Below, one piece after another: positions 44,854 through 54,588 of a stretch of 64,000 nucleotides of DNA (position 1 is its first letter; each line of letters starts with the position of its first letter). The position numbers and the translations under genes were made by a program. The notes under the pieces were generated by a model that saw nothing but the letters and a program-made list of their open reading frames with translations, had not been told where the DNA came from and made no database searches. Origin of the DNA: Yoonia sp. (GTDB taxonomy: Bacteria > Pseudomonadota > Alphaproteobacteria > Rhodobacterales > Rhodobacteraceae); assembly GCA_023955335.1 (NCBI GenBank), contig JAGSGF010000011.1, forward strand, positions 1 to 64,000. The letters are read 5' to 3'.

Positions 44854-45705
44854 ATGATCCGTTCAGTTGTTGCCTTGTTTGCTTTTGCCGTCGTGCTGTG
44901 TGGATACATTGTCCTGCGCCCATCAGATAATGGCCGCGCGATGCCCGTTGTGAGCAACGACGCAGCCGTGACCCGCGCCCAAACAGATGCAATTTTGGCC
45001 CCCGTCGCCGCGACCGCCATTCTGACAAACTCCGCCGTAATCCAAGCCCCACAGCGCAACACAGCCCCTGGGATCAACGTCCCAGTCGACAATAGCACCA
45101 TGGTCTCGACTGCGGCCAATGTGCTGGCCGGACTTGGGCTAAACGTCGACCCGAACCCAGACGCCGTTGAGGACGATCCAATGCGGCGCATGACCGCTGG
45201 CGTTTTGTCCGGTATCGGGGCTGTCACAGGGAACACCGTCACCACGGCCTCCCAAGATCCGACACCAACCTCTGCGTTGGAACTGCTTGTCGTCCAAGCC
45301 CTGAAAGAAGGGCAGAATGACGATTATATCGACACACTCGTGAACGAGGCAGCAACCGCAGGCACGATCACCGTTCCCGAAATCCTTGTGACCTCGGACG
45401 GGCGTGTGGACACGCATGTGCTGCTGACATCGATCATCGCCCAAGCAACAATCGCGGCAGGCGGTGTCGCGCCCACCGCCCCCGAGCGTCCCGAAGGCGT
45501 TGAAGTCCGCATTGTTCAACGCGCGACCGAAAGCCAGCAATACCGGTTCTATACCGTGCGGAGCGGCGATAGCCTTGGGGCAATTGCAATGAATTTCTAT
45601 GGCGATGTCGGGAAATACAACCTGATCTTTGCGGCCAATCGCAGCACGCTGTCTAGCCCCAACAACATTCGTGTCGGTCAACGCCTGACGATCCCAGACG
45701 CTTAG
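44854..45705 (+). CDS. Membrane-anchored LysM-domain protein, copy 2
   Basis: This 283-residue protein has an N-terminal membrane anchor (MIRSVVALFAFAVVLCGYIV), a variable linker, a central helical region that matches copy 1 (MRRMTAGVLSGIGAVTGNTV; TSALELLVVQALKEGQ) and a C-terminal LysM domain (YTVRSGDSLGAIAMNFYG, then IRVGQRLTIP). It is predicted to hold the inner membrane close to peptidoglycan. The C-terminal domain is far better conserved than the linker. Its TAG stop overlaps the stop of convergent zapE by 4 bp. Confidence 0.86.
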   Translation: MIRSVVALFAFAVVLCGYIVLRPSDNGRAMPVVSNDAAVTRAQTDAILAPVAATAILTNSAVIQAPQRNTAPGINVPVDNSTMVSTAANVLAGLGLNVDPNPDAVEDDPMRRMTAGVLSGIGAVTGNTVTTASQDPTPTSALELLVVQALKEGQNDDYIDTLVNEAATAGTITVPEILVTSDGRVDTHVLLTSIIAQATIAAGGVAPTAPERPEGVEVRIVQRATESQQYRFYTVRSGDSLGAIAMNFYGDVGKYNLIFAANRSTLSSPNNIRVGQRLTIPDA

Positions 45706-46760
45706 TGAGCCGTCCAATCGTCCGACTGCATTTCGCGCAATCGGCTGGCGGTGCGTTCAAACTCAAACGTGCCTTCGCCTTCGACATACAGCATCTCCGG
45801 GATAGCTGCAGCCGAACAGATTAACCGGACCCGTGCCTCGTAAAGCGCATCAATCAGCGTCACAAACCGCTTGGCCTCGTTGAAGTTTTGGCGCGACAGC
45901 TGAGGGATGTCTTCCAACACCAGTACACGCAACGCATCAGCGACAGCCAAGTAATCCGCAGGCCCCAGAAACGCGCCACACAGGGCAAAGAAGTTGACGC
46001 GCCCCGCCCCGTTGTGGAAACGCGGAATAACCACAGACCGGCCCTTAACGGTCAACGTCAGCGGCGCATCCTGTCCACCGGTTAATGCGGCCCAGACCTC
46101 GTCAATCTGCGCACAGGCCGCCGCATTTGCAGGCGTAAAATACGTCGGCGTTCCGGCAAGCCGACCCTGCCGGTAGTCAATCTCGCTATCCAGCGGGTAA
46201 ACCACCATGCGTTCTTTTATCAGTTCAATGAACGGGACAAACAACGCGCGGTTCAATCCGTTCTTATACAGGTCATCCGGCAGGCGGTTTGACGTTGTGA
46301 CTATCACGACACCGGCTGCAAACAGCGCCTCGAACAAGCGCCCAACAATCATCGCATCCGTAATGTCGGTGATCTGCATTTCGTCAAATGCCAGAAACCG
46401 GACTTCGCTTGCCAGCTTGGCGGCGACGGGAGCAATGGCGTCGCTCACACCATCTTTGCGGGCAATCGCCATCTCGGCATGGACCATTTGCATAAATGCA
46501 TGGAAATGACTGCGTTGCTTGGGGGCATCCACGGCGTCGTATAGCAAGTCCATCAGCATGGATTTGCCTCGGCCAACCCCGCCCCACATATAAAGACCGA
46601 CAATCGGTGGCGCTGCCTTGCGAAACAACCCGCCTTTTTTTACAGGTTCAGCCAAGGCCGCACGGACGCGCTCTAATTGCGGCAACGCCATCACTTGTGT
46701 CGCGTCCTCGCGCAAGCTGCCATTTGCGACAGCAGCCGTATATATATCCTGAATTGTCAT
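45702..46760 (-). CDS. zapE: Cell division protein ZapE (AFG1-like ATPase)
   Basis: This 352-residue P-loop ATPase has Walker A GGVGRGKS (60-67), Walker B FLAFDEMQ (D126, E127) and TTSNRLPDDLYKNGLNR, all typical of ZapE/AFG1. ZapE acts at the division ring late in constriction in E. coli; AFG1 relatives handle membrane proteins. ATG 46760 matches the family start; the longer frame is ignored. It is adjacent and convergent to the LysM module. Confidence 0.92.
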   Translation of the reverse strand: MTIQDIYTAAVANGSLREDATQVMALPQLERVRAALAEPVKKGGLFRKAAPPIVGLYMWGGVGRGKSMLMDLLYDAVDAPKQRSHFHAFMQMVHAEMAIARKDGVSDAIAPVAAKLASEVRFLAFDEMQITDITDAMIVGRLFEALFAAGVVIVTTSNRLPDDLYKNGLNRALFVPFIELIKERMVVYPLDSEIDYRQGRLAGTPTYFTPANAAACAQIDEVWAALTGGQDAPLTLTVKGRSVVIPRFHNGAGRVNFFALCGAFLGPADYLAVADALRVLVLEDIPQLSRQNFNEAKRFVTLIDALYEARVRLICSAAAIPEMLYVEGEGTFEFERTASRLREMQSDDWTAH

Positions 46761-46787
46761 TCCCTTCGATAGCGCGCAACTTGACGT

Positions 46788-46829
46788 TTGAAAACCCAAG
46801 CCCCCCCTCGCTTTTTCTAAAATACTCTT
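46788..46829. repeat. GC-rich intergenic element, copy B
   Basis: GAAAACCCAAGCCCCCCCTC followed by GCTTTTTCTAAAATACTC resembles copy A at 26664-26700. It lies between the divergent zapE and MFS genes. Confidence 0.35.
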
Positions 46830-46862
46830 GCCAACGGCAAACATCGCGGCACAACTGCAAGC

Positions 46863-48095
46863 ATGAAACAAAATACGCTTATGAACCCCGTCCTTGTCGC
46901 TGGCTGCGTGATTATCATGACAGGCTTTGCCATTCGGGCGTCGTTCGGGGTGTTCCAAATCCCGATCGCATCAGAATTCGGATGGATGCGGGCAGATTTC
47001 AGCCTCGCGATCGCGATCCAGAACCTTGCATGGGGGATCGGGCAGCCGATCTTTGGGGCTATCGCCGAGAAAATTGGTGACCGCAAAGCGATCATCGCAG
47101 GCGCACTTTTCTACGCCGCTGGGCTTATGCTGTCCGCTGGGGCAACCACCCCGCTGGCACACCAAATGTACGAAATCCTTGTGGGTTTCGGGATCGCGGG
47201 CACAGGGTTCGGCGTGATCCTTGCCGTGGTTGGACGGGCATCGTCTGACGAAAACCGGTCCATGTCGCTGGCAATCGCAACGGCCGCAGGGTCGGCGGGC
47301 CAAGTTTTTGGCGCACCGCTTGCAGAATACCTGCTGTCGTTCATGACGTGGCAGCAGACGTTCATGGTCTTCGCGGCGCTGATCCTGTCAGTGCTTATGG
47401 TGCTCCCGATGATGCGGACGCCCATAACGGCGACGAAATCAGAACTCGAAGACTCCATGGGGTCCACTCTGAAACGGGCGTTCAAAGATCCATCATACAC
47501 GCTGATCTTTCTGGGCTTCTTTTCCTGCGGTTATCAGCTGGCCTTTGTGACAGCTCACTTTCCTGCGTTCGTGACCGAAATGTGCGGACCCATCGCACAA
47601 GGGTCGATGCTCGCAGGGCTCGGCATAACCACGACCAGCGCCCTTGGGGCCATCGCGATTTCGTTGATTGGACTGGCGAATATTGGCGGGACATTGCTGG
47701 CAGGTTACTTGGGCAAGCGGTATTCTAAGAAATATCTACTTATGGGCATCTACACAGGCCGAACCATTATCGCGGCGGCGTTCATCATGACGCCGATGAC
47801 GCCAACCACCGTGATCTTGTTCTCGATCTGCATGGGCAGCTTGTGGCTGGCAACTGTGCCGCTCACCTCCGGGCTTGTCGCGCACCTTTACGGGATACGG
47901 TACATGGGCACGCTTTACGGGATCGTGTTCTTTTCGCACCAGCTTGGGTCGTTCTTGGGCGTCTGGTTGGGCGGCGCGCTTTACGACATTTACGGAACAT
48001 ACACTCACGTGTGGTGGGTCGGCGTGGGCATCGGCGCATTCAGCGCGATCATTCACTTGCCCATCAAGGAGAACAGGCCAGCAGTAGCCGCTTAG
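46863..48095 (+). CDS. MFS transporter (monocarboxylate/oxalate-antiporter-like)
   Basis: This 410-residue protein with twelve predicted helices has the pattern of the OFA/monocarboxylate MFS group (ASFGVFQIPIASEFGWMRAD, GQPIFGAIAEKIGDRKAI after helix 2). It probably moves a small organic acid; the substrate is unknown. It is divergent from zapE and converges with the hydrolase at 48092. Confidence 0.88.
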   Translation: MKQNTLMNPVLVAGCVIIMTGFAIRASFGVFQIPIASEFGWMRADFSLAIAIQNLAWGIGQPIFGAIAEKIGDRKAIIAGALFYAAGLMLSAGATTPLAHQMYEILVGFGIAGTGFGVILAVVGRASSDENRSMSLAIATAAGSAGQVFGAPLAEYLLSFMTWQQTFMVFAALILSVLMVLPMMRTPITATKSELEDSMGSTLKRAFKDPSYTLIFLGFFSCGYQLAFVTAHFPAFVTEMCGPIAQGSMLAGLGITTTSALGAIAISLIGLANIGGTLLAGYLGKRYSKKYLLMGIYTGRTIIAAAFIMTPMTPTTVILFSICMGSLWLATVPLTSGLVAHLYGIRYMGTLYGIVFFSHQLGSFLGVWLGGALYDIYGTYTHVWWVGVGIGAFSAIIHLPIKENRPAVAA

Positions 48096-48994
48096 GCATC
48101 CAGCAGTGCACGCACCGTTGCCACGGGATGCGTATACGGCAGGGCATGCCCCGCGTCCGCCACCTCTTCATGACGCACATCGCGGCTCCACTCGGTCAGT
48201 TTGCCCATCGCCGATAGCGGAATAGTCCGGTCCAAGCGGCCCCAAACAGCGACGACAGGGATACCAAGGCGGCCCAAGGTGCGGTGTGCTTCAAACTGGC
48301 CTTCTGACAAGGCACCCCGTTGGCTGGCTAAGACGGCAGGCAGATAACCACGCCTTGCCAGCTGAAACGCTTGCATATCAGCAATATCAGCAGGCTTTGG
48401 CGACGCAAATGCACCACGACGGACGCGACCCGCTGCAAAGCCGGCATGCATCCAATCACCAAAAACAGGGAGCGCGCGGCACAGGCGGTCGAACATTGGC
48501 GTACGTATTTCCATGCCCGCCGCAGCCACCAGTAACACACGTGAAACCCTGTCTGGATGCCCCGCTGCAAAGGCGGTCACAATACTGCCACCCATGGAAT
48601 ACCCCATCAACGTCACAGCATCGGTAATCCCTTGATCAGCCAACAGGTTGCCCAACTGTTCAGTGAAAAATGCAACGTCTTGCGCGCCGCTTGGGGCATC
48701 GGAAAATCCGCGACCGTACAAATCATAGCTTAGAATGCGGTACCCCTGCGCTGTCAGCAGCGGGATCATCCCATCCCAAACAATCGCGGGCGTCGTCAGG
48801 CCATGGACGGCCACGAGAACTGGACCATCTGCGGGGCCATGCCAACGGTAATGGGTCACGCCAGCAGGCAATTGCGCGAAAGATCCCTTGGCGCGATCGC
48901 GCATCTGCGCATCAACAACGCGCCGTTGTGTCTCGAACACGAATGGCAACGCGGCTATTGCCGCAGCGATCAAACCGATGAAAAGCCAAATCAC
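48092..48994 (-). CDS. Alpha/beta hydrolase
   Basis: This 300-residue alpha/beta-hydrolase has an N-terminal hydrophobic anchor (MIWLFIGLIAAAIAALPFVF), an oxyanion region (VLVAVHGLTTPAIVWDGMI), the nucleophile elbow GYSMGGS and the catalytic DAGHALPY (His). The substrate is unknown. It starts with GTG in a GTGA overlap with the PhyH-family gene, so it belongs to the HAD-OCD-PhyH-hydrolase set. Confidence 0.87.
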   Translation of the reverse strand: MIWLFIGLIAAAIAALPFVFETQRRVVDAQMRDRAKGSFAQLPAGVTHYRWHGPADGPVLVAVHGLTTPAIVWDGMIPLLTAQGYRILSYDLYGRGFSDAPSGAQDVAFFTEQLGNLLADQGITDAVTLMGYSMGGSIVTAFAAGHPDRVSRVLLVAAAGMEIRTPMFDRLCRALPVFGDWMHAGFAAGRVRRGAFASPKPADIADMQAFQLARRGYLPAVLASQRGALSEGQFEAHRTLGRLGIPVVAVWGRLDRTIPLSAMGKLTEWSRDVRHEEVADAGHALPYTHPVATVRALLDA

Positions 48995-49779
48995 AGATTA
49001 GCCCCATGGATCACCGGAAACCAATCTGGGCGCAGGCGTTGGCCGTCTTGCATTTTGTGGCCTGGAAATGGCGGCGACGTCCGCCCTGGTCGGGCCACAT
49101 AACGCGCATCGTCGCCGACCCAACGCAGTGATACCGCGCGCCGGCGGCTGGCCGTGGCATTCCCACGCGCGCCGTGCACCGTGCGGTAATCGAAAAGCAC
49201 CACATCACCGGGCTGCATCGGCCATTCCAACACACGCATCTGGTCTGGATCTGCATCGGGGTCCGGCACAGGCGTCCAATCGCCAGTTTCGTAAAAGTCA
49301 CTGTCGTCGGCCCAGCTGACGGGGCGAACCATCTTGTCCCACTTATGCGATCCTGCAACAAAACGCAGTGACGCGCCTTCCACCGAATCAAGCGGAATCC
49401 AAAGGCTCACGGTCTGCTGACCCTCGACGAAATAATACGGCGCATCTTGATGCCACGGGGTCGGTTTGGGCGTACCGGGTTCCTTGACCAACACATGGTC
49501 GTGGAAAAACTGGGCTGTCTGGCTTTGCATCGCTTGAGCGGCCAATGCGGCAGCCGGGCTTTCGCGGACAAGTTTTTCAAACGCGGGAATGCGGGTCCAA
49601 TTACAGTAGTCATCGAAAAATCGGCCCTCAGACACCTCGTTTTCGGATGCATATTCACCTGGTTCAGCCATATTCTGGGCAACACCTTCGGCCATGATAT
49701 CGACCCAGTCTTTGAATACGCCGCGCACAACAACCGCGCCGTCCCGTTGGAAATCTGCAATCTGTTCAGGGGTCATCAT
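48991..49779 (-). CDS. Phytanoyl-CoA dioxygenase (PhyH) family oxygenase
   Basis: This 262-residue Fe(II)/2-oxoglutarate oxygenase has the HxD ligand pair in TPWHQDAPYYF and the distal His in VHGARGNATASRRRAVSLRW, whose arginines probably bind 2-oxoglutarate. Members hydroxylate small acids, ectoine or halogenate substrates. The start is ATG 49779 (or 49776), overlapping the previous stop; a TTG at 49791 is less likely. It is translationally coupled on both sides. Confidence 0.87.
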   Translation of the reverse strand: MMTPEQIADFQRDGAVVVRGVFKDWVDIMAEGVAQNMAEPGEYASENEVSEGRFFDDYCNWTRIPAFEKLVRESPAAALAAQAMQSQTAQFFHDHVLVKEPGTPKPTPWHQDAPYYFVEGQQTVSLWIPLDSVEGASLRFVAGSHKWDKMVRPVSWADDSDFYETGDWTPVPDPDADPDQMRVLEWPMQPGDVVLFDYRTVHGARGNATASRRRAVSLRWVGDDARYVARPGRTSPPFPGHKMQDGQRLRPDWFPVIHGANL

Positions 49780-50687
49780 CGGGCAATCCAAGCATCTAGA
49801 ATGTAGCGTGCAGTCATCAAGTCGAGATGGGCACCACCACCGTTTTTAAACAAAGTAATCTCATCATCCGAACGGCGTTTGAACGCGTCCAGATTATAGT
49901 AATCCGCGACCACGTGGGACGCATCAATCACGCCTGCTGCTATTGGGATTTTCAGCTCTCCGATATGCCCGACAGTCGTGTGCATATTGTCGACAAACAC
50001 CCGCGACCGCAGCAATGCAGCATCGTCGACTTCGCGCATATCGGGACGGTAGGCACCAATCAGATCAATGTGCTGACCGGGCTGCAACCAGTCGCCACAG
50101 ATGTTTGGTTGCGTTGCCATCGTGGCCGAAGTGATGATGTCAGCGGCGCGCACTGCCGTTTCCAAATCATCCGAAATTGCAACATCAGGCAAGTCCGCCT
50201 GAAACGACTTTGCACCATCGGGCGACCGGTTCCAAACGGTGAACGTGGCATCCGGAAACGCCGAGTTATACGCTGCATGCAACGACCGCCCAACGGTTCC
50301 TGCGCCCACGATCAAAATCTTGGAACTGTCAGGGCGGGCCAACCTGCGCGCCGCCAAAAGACTGTCTGCAGCCGTCTTCCACTTGGTCACCAAATGGAAA
50401 TCCAGGATCGCTTCTAGCGCGCCGTCATCGTCGGAAAACAGGTTGACCGCCCCGCCGATCATCGGTTTGCCAGACCTGCGATTATCGGGGAATATGGTGG
50501 CGCATTTCACTGCGAGCCCCATGCCCTTGATCCATGCTGACCTGTTCAACAGGGTGTTGTTGTCACGGTATAAAAACACGTCCTCGACCGCTGCCTTGGG
50601 CAAATCATGCCCGGCAGCCATCGCATCCGTCAGCGCGATCCAGTCCAATAATTCGTCGGCCTCGGTAAATGGGATCATCTGGGTCAT
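49776..50687 (-). CDS. Ornithine cyclodeaminase/mu-crystallin family protein
   Basis: This 303-residue dehydrogenase-like protein has an NAD(P)-binding motif (ILIVGAGTVGRSLHAAY, about 125-141), preceded by AVKCATIFPDNRRSGKPMIG and LVTKWKTAADSLL. Where many ornithine cyclodeaminases have RTAA, this one has KTAA. Relatives include imine reductases, alanine dehydrogenases and EutC of ectoine breakdown. The substrate is unknown; coupling to a PhyH oxygenase suggests modification of an amino-acid-like compound. ATGA overlap with the HAD gene sets the start. Confidence 0.87.
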   Translation of the reverse strand: MTQMIPFTEADELLDWIALTDAMAAGHDLPKAAVEDVFLYRDNNTLLNRSAWIKGMGLAVKCATIFPDNRRSGKPMIGGAVNLFSDDDGALEAILDFHLVTKWKTAADSLLAARRLARPDSSKILIVGAGTVGRSLHAAYNSAFPDATFTVWNRSPDGAKSFQADLPDVAISDDLETAVRAADIITSATMATQPNICGDWLQPGQHIDLIGAYRPDMREVDDAALLRSRVFVDNMHTTVGHIGELKIPIAAGVIDASHVVADYYNLDAFKRRSDDEITLFKNGGGAHLDLMTARYILDAWIAR

Positions 50688-51304
50688 CGGGCTTCCTTCG
50701 CGGTTAGTAATCCATGTGACACAACGCAATCAGCCCAGCCCTGCGGGGTCTCAAACAGGTGCGTATGCCAGCCACGCGCAGCGGCGGCGTTGATGTTATC
50801 AATCCGGTCATCGGTGAACAAAAGCGTCGTAGGATCGACACCACAATCATCCTCAAGCCGTTCGTAAATTTCAACGTCCGGCTTGATCACACCCATATGG
50901 CCAGAGATGTAGCGGCGGTCAAATTCAGCCAAGAACGGGTAAACCGGTTCGGCAATATCAAAGGTCTGAATGCCAAAGTTTGTCAGCGCAAAAACCGGCA
51001 TACCCTTGGCTCTAAGGCCGCGCAAAACGCGTACAGATTGCTCAATTGCGGGGGCTGCCATTTCGATCCAATGGTCATGCCACATGCGGACTTCGGTGCG
51101 AAAATCGGGGTTTGCATCGGCGGCGGCATAAATCGTGTCGCGGAAATTCGCCCCGCGATCAACCTCGTCATTGATGCCATGCAGATCAATCGCAGCAAAC
51201 ATTTCGCGCCTGCGGGCCGCGCCCACTTTTGCATCAAAAAACCGCTCTGGCTGCCATTCGATCAGCACATTACCGATGTCAAATATCACGGCATTAATGG
51301 TCAT
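50684..51304 (-). CDS. HAD-family hydrolase (HAD-IA)
   Basis: This 206-residue HAD phosphatase or dehalogenase has motif I FDIGNVLIEW (Asp nucleophile D9), motif II in PVFALTNFG, the Lys in GVIKPDVEIYERL and motif IV LFTDDRIDNINAA. The substrate is unknown. It is the first of four overlapping genes (HAD, cyclodeaminase-like, PhyH, hydrolase). Confidence 0.9.
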   Translation of the reverse strand: MTINAVIFDIGNVLIEWQPERFFDAKVGAARRREMFAAIDLHGINDEVDRGANFRDTIYAAADANPDFRTEVRMWHDHWIEMAAPAIEQSVRVLRGLRAKGMPVFALTNFGIQTFDIAEPVYPFLAEFDRRYISGHMGVIKPDVEIYERLEDDCGVDPTTLLFTDDRIDNINAAAARGWHTHLFETPQGWADCVVSHGLLTAKEAR

Positions 51305-51342
51305 GAAAATCCCCTCTACGCAGGTACCCTAGCGCAGATTCT

Positions 51343-52308
51343 TCAGCGGCGCACCCTTGGGTTTTGCAATGGTTTTTCCACCGTTACCGACTCGCGCCAG
51401 ACGATGAACAACCCAGCCCCAAGGATCAGCGCTATACCCAGATACGACACTGAATCTGGCCATTCATCAAAAACGAGAATGCCCCACAGCACCGACAATG
51501 GAAGCGCCAAGTATTCAAAGGGAGCGACCATCGAAGCCTCGGCCACGCGGTAAGCCTGAGAGATGAAATACCCCCCGATGGCCACGCCAAATCCGACGAA
51601 AATCATGAGAGGAAAATCCGTAACTAATGGCCATTCCCAAGCCCGCAACAAGAACCGCAAAGACGGATCGGATTGATCACCAAAGCGGCCATCACCGACA
51701 GCCAAGCCAATAGCCAAACACACCACGATGAACACAATCTGGATGTAAAACGCCATTGTTGCTGCGCTTTCTGTGCGGCCAATCAGCCGTGTCAACATGT
51801 GCAATCCGGCATAGGCCGCTGCCGCGACAACAGGCAACAACGACGCATATTGAAACGCTGACGTGCCTGGACGCATCATGATCACAACTCCGATAAGGCC
51901 AACGATCACCGCAGCCCAGCGCCGTGGACCCACATATTCGCCCAAGAATACGACCGAAAAAACCGTAATGATAAGCGGACTGACAAAGAAAATTGCCACA
52001 GCGTCCGCCAGTGGCATCGCAGCCAACCCAAGAAAAAACGTCATGTTTGCCATGACCACGCAGAACCCGCGGATCAGATGCATCGCCAGTCGCTTGGTCC
52101 GAAAAATCGCGAAACCATCAGTGAGTGGCGCAATCAGCACCAGCAAGACCACAAGGCCAATGACCGACCGGATCAGCACGACTTCATGCAGCGCATAGCC
52201 GCCCGACAAGAACTTAATCGCCCCGTCGTTGACCGAGAAAAAGAAGACGGCGATCATTACCGAAATGGCCCCCAATTGGTTGGGCCTAAGGTTTGCAAAC
52301 ATATTCAT
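51343..52308 (-). CDS. DMT-family (EamA) transporter
   Basis: This 321-residue drug/metabolite transporter has ten predicted helices in two EamA repeats (first: FFFSVNDGAIKFLSGGY onward; second: PVVAAAAYAGLHMLTRLIG onward). Substrate and direction are unknown; many EamA proteins export amino acids or metabolites. It sits 38 bp upstream of the HAD-OCD-PhyH-hydrolase set on the same strand and may serve it. Confidence 0.88.
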   Translation of the reverse strand: MNMFANLRPNQLGAISVMIAVFFFSVNDGAIKFLSGGYALHEVVLIRSVIGLVVLLVLIAPLTDGFAIFRTKRLAMHLIRGFCVVMANMTFFLGLAAMPLADAVAIFFVSPLIITVFSVVFLGEYVGPRRWAAVIVGLIGVVIMMRPGTSAFQYASLLPVVAAAAYAGLHMLTRLIGRTESAATMAFYIQIVFIVVCLAIGLAVGDGRFGDQSDPSLRFLLRAWEWPLVTDFPLMIFVGFGVAIGGYFISQAYRVAEASMVAPFEYLALPLSVLWGILVFDEWPDSVSYLGIALILGAGLFIVWRESVTVEKPLQNPRVRR

Positions 52309-52341
52309 GACACCACCCGTCGCAGGTCAGCTACGACAGGT

Positions 52342-52788
52342 CTAGCCCTTTTGCGACGCCCGCAAGGCGCGTTCGAGCGCATCGAGAAACCGTGATCTAT
52401 CAGCCTTGGAAAACGGTTTACCACCGCCTTGGCGAAACGGGTCAGCGGCACGCATATCGGTCATCAAATCGCGGGTCGCCAGCACATTGCCGATATTGGC
52501 GGTCGTCAACGGCTCGCCGTTGTGTTTCAGCACCATCGCGCCATTCTCGACGCAGCGGGCAGCCAAGGGGATATCCCCAGTGATCACCACGTCACCCACA
52601 CCCGCACGGTCCGCGATCCATATGTCAGCCACATCAGGACCATCAGGCACGACAACAGTTTCCACCAACGGGTTCGGCGACGGACGGATGCCGCCATTGG
52701 ACACGACAAACATCTTCACTTTGTGGCGGGTGCCCACGCGTTCTATCTCGGCCTTCACGGGGCAGGCATCAGCGTCGACATAGATCAC
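52342..52788 (-). CDS. YaiI/YqxD family (DUF188) protein
   Basis: This 148-residue UPF0178 protein begins [12 protein letters not shown], a motif of PIN-like metal-binding folds, and contains [20 protein letters not shown] and [19 protein letters not shown]. It is probably a nuclease-like domain, but no function is established. It starts in an overlap with the fghA stop. Confidence 0.9.
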   Translation of the reverse strand: MIYVDADACPVKAEIERVGTRHKVKMFVVSNGGIRPSPNPLVETVVVPDGPDVADIWIADRAGVGDVVITGDIPLAARCVENGAMVLKHNGEPLTTANIGNVLATRDLMTDMRAADPFRQGGGKPFSKADRSRFLDALERALRASQKG

Positions 52789-53615
52789 GAATAAAGCGCT
52801 TCTGCGTGGAACGCGATGTGGTCTTCGATAAATGTCGCGATAAAGAAATACGAATGGTCATACCCTTTTTGCATACGGATTTGACCTTCCTGACGGCACC
52901 CAAAAAATGCGGACGCGAAGTCTTCGGTGCCCAACAATTCCCCGAATTGGTCGTCGGTGCCCGTATCAATCAATATCGGGCCATCAAACCCACCATCCGC
53001 CATCAACGCAGTGGCGTCATGGGCAGACCATTTGCGTTCATCCTCGCCCAAATAGGCGCTGAACTGCTTGCGGCCCCAGTCAGACTGGGGCGGGTTACAG
53101 ATTGGCGCAAAGGCAGACACTGACCGGAACCGATCCGGCAATGCCATCGCCATCGTTAACGCTCCGTGGCCGCCCATCGAATGACCTGTGATCGACTGAC
53201 GGTCCATATCGACCGCGAAATTCTTGGCCAACAGTGCAGGCAATTCATCCGTCACATAGGTCCACATCTTGAAATGTGTGTCCCAAGGGGCTTGGGTCGC
53301 ATCAACATAGAACCCGGCGCCCTGCCCCAGATCAAATGCCGCGTCATTTGGCACATCATCACCGCGAGGGGACGTGTCAGGGAACACCAGCGCGATGCCC
53401 TGTTCCGCAGCCCACGCCTGTGCGCCAGCTTTGACCATCGCGTTCTCGTGGGTGCAGGTCAGGCCCGACAGAAACCACAATACCGGCACAGGGCCATGTT
53501 GCGCCTCGTCTGGAAGGAACGCTGCAAATGTCATGTCACAAGCACAAGCAGCAGATGTATGCGAATACACGCCTTGGGTGCCACCAAAGCAGCGGTTCTC
53601 GGAAATGGTTTTCAT
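52785..53615 (-). CDS. fghA: S-formylglutathione hydrolase
   Basis: This 276-residue esterase-D family serine hydrolase has the nucleophile S146 ([13 protein letters not shown]), [18 protein letters not shown] and the catalytic His in [15 protein letters not shown]. It cleaves S-formylglutathione in glutathione-dependent formaldehyde oxidation. Start 53615 has AAAGGGGA upstream. The partner dehydrogenase adhC is not in the window. Confidence 0.93.
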   Translation of the reverse strand: MKTISENRCFGGTQGVYSHTSAACACDMTFAAFLPDEAQHGPVPVLWFLSGLTCTHENAMVKAGAQAWAAEQGIALVFPDTSPRGDDVPNDAAFDLGQGAGFYVDATQAPWDTHFKMWTYVTDELPALLAKNFAVDMDRQSITGHSMGGHGALTMAMALPDRFRSVSAFAPICNPPQSDWGRKQFSAYLGEDERKWSAHDATALMADGGFDGPILIDTGTDDQFGELLGTEDFASAFFGCRQEGQIRMQKGYDHSYFFIATFIEDHIAFHAEALYS

Positions 53616-53658
53616 GGCGCAGTCCCCTTTGAGTTTCTTCAACAGGGCTACCGCAGGT

Positions 53659-54588
53659 TTACAGACTTGTCACCCATGCGATCACAGAAGAGATCGTCAA
53701 AACGCTAAGCCCTGTGGACAGCAAAATGGTCGCGGACACGCGCGCGGGGGCGACACCATAATGCTGAGCAATGATATAGACATTCCCGGCAACCGGCAGT
53801 GCTGCGGCGGTGATCATCACGCCTGCGGCATAGGGATCCACGTTGAACACCATCAATGCGGCAACGGCGACAGCAGCGGGATGCAGGATCAGTTTGCAAA
53901 ACGATAGCCAGCCGGCAATCACCATCCGCTCGGCCGATTTGCTGGCCAAAGATGCACCAATCGCAAACAACGCTCCGGGTGTGGCAGCACCCCCGAGGAT
54001 CTCAAGAAACTCGTTCACGGGCACCGGAATAGGCAGCGCCAACGATGACACGAGCAAGCCCAAACTGATTGATACAATCATCGGGTTTTTGAGCAAGCCA
54101 AGCCCGACCGAGCGCAAAACACCGAGCGACATGCGCCCATCTCTGGACCCTGTAATCAGGATCACAACCACGCTGCTGAAAACGATAAGATCGACTGCCA
54201 GCACCATCATGACCGGGCCAATTGCAGCCTGACCAAGCAACAGGACCAGCATGGGGATGCCAAGAAACCCGACGTTGCCGATAACCGCGCATTGGGCCTC
54301 GATTGCAGCCTCGGCGACGGACAAGCCACGTGTCATGGCCACCACGGTCGCGAGCAAATAAACACCTATCGTTCCCGAAAAATAGGCCCAAACAAACGGC
54401 CAGTCCAAGATTGCGGAAATTTCAAGATTCGCCGCAAAGCGGATCAGCATCGCAGATAGCGCAAAATAGAACACAAATTTCGTCAGGTATGCAGTGGCCT
54501 CGGGGGTAAAAAACTTGGTCCGCCCCGCGCCATAGCCAACCGCTATAACGGCGAAAAATGGCAGCGTTTTCAAGAAAATTTCGAGCAC
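53659..54588 (-). CDS. AEC-family transporter (auxin efflux carrier-like)
   Basis: This 309-residue membrane protein with about ten helices belongs to the AEC family (MLEIFLKTLPFFAVIAVGYG start; LIRFAANLEISAIL; GNVGFLGIPM). Bacterial members move malate, malonate or other small acids; the substrate is unknown. It starts with GTG directly after the preceding stop codon. Confidence 0.88.
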   Translation of the reverse strand: MLEIFLKTLPFFAVIAVGYGAGRTKFFTPEATAYLTKFVFYFALSAMLIRFAANLEISAILDWPFVWAYFSGTIGVYLLATVVAMTRGLSVAEAAIEAQCAVIGNVGFLGIPMLVLLLGQAAIGPVMMVLAVDLIVFSSVVVILITGSRDGRMSLGVLRSVGLGLLKNPMIVSISLGLLVSSLALPIPVPVNEFLEILGGAATPGALFAIGASLASKSAERMVIAGWLSFCKLILHPAAVAVAALMVFNVDPYAAGVMITAAALPVAGNVYIIAQHYGVAPARVSATILLSTGLSVLTISSVIAWVTSL

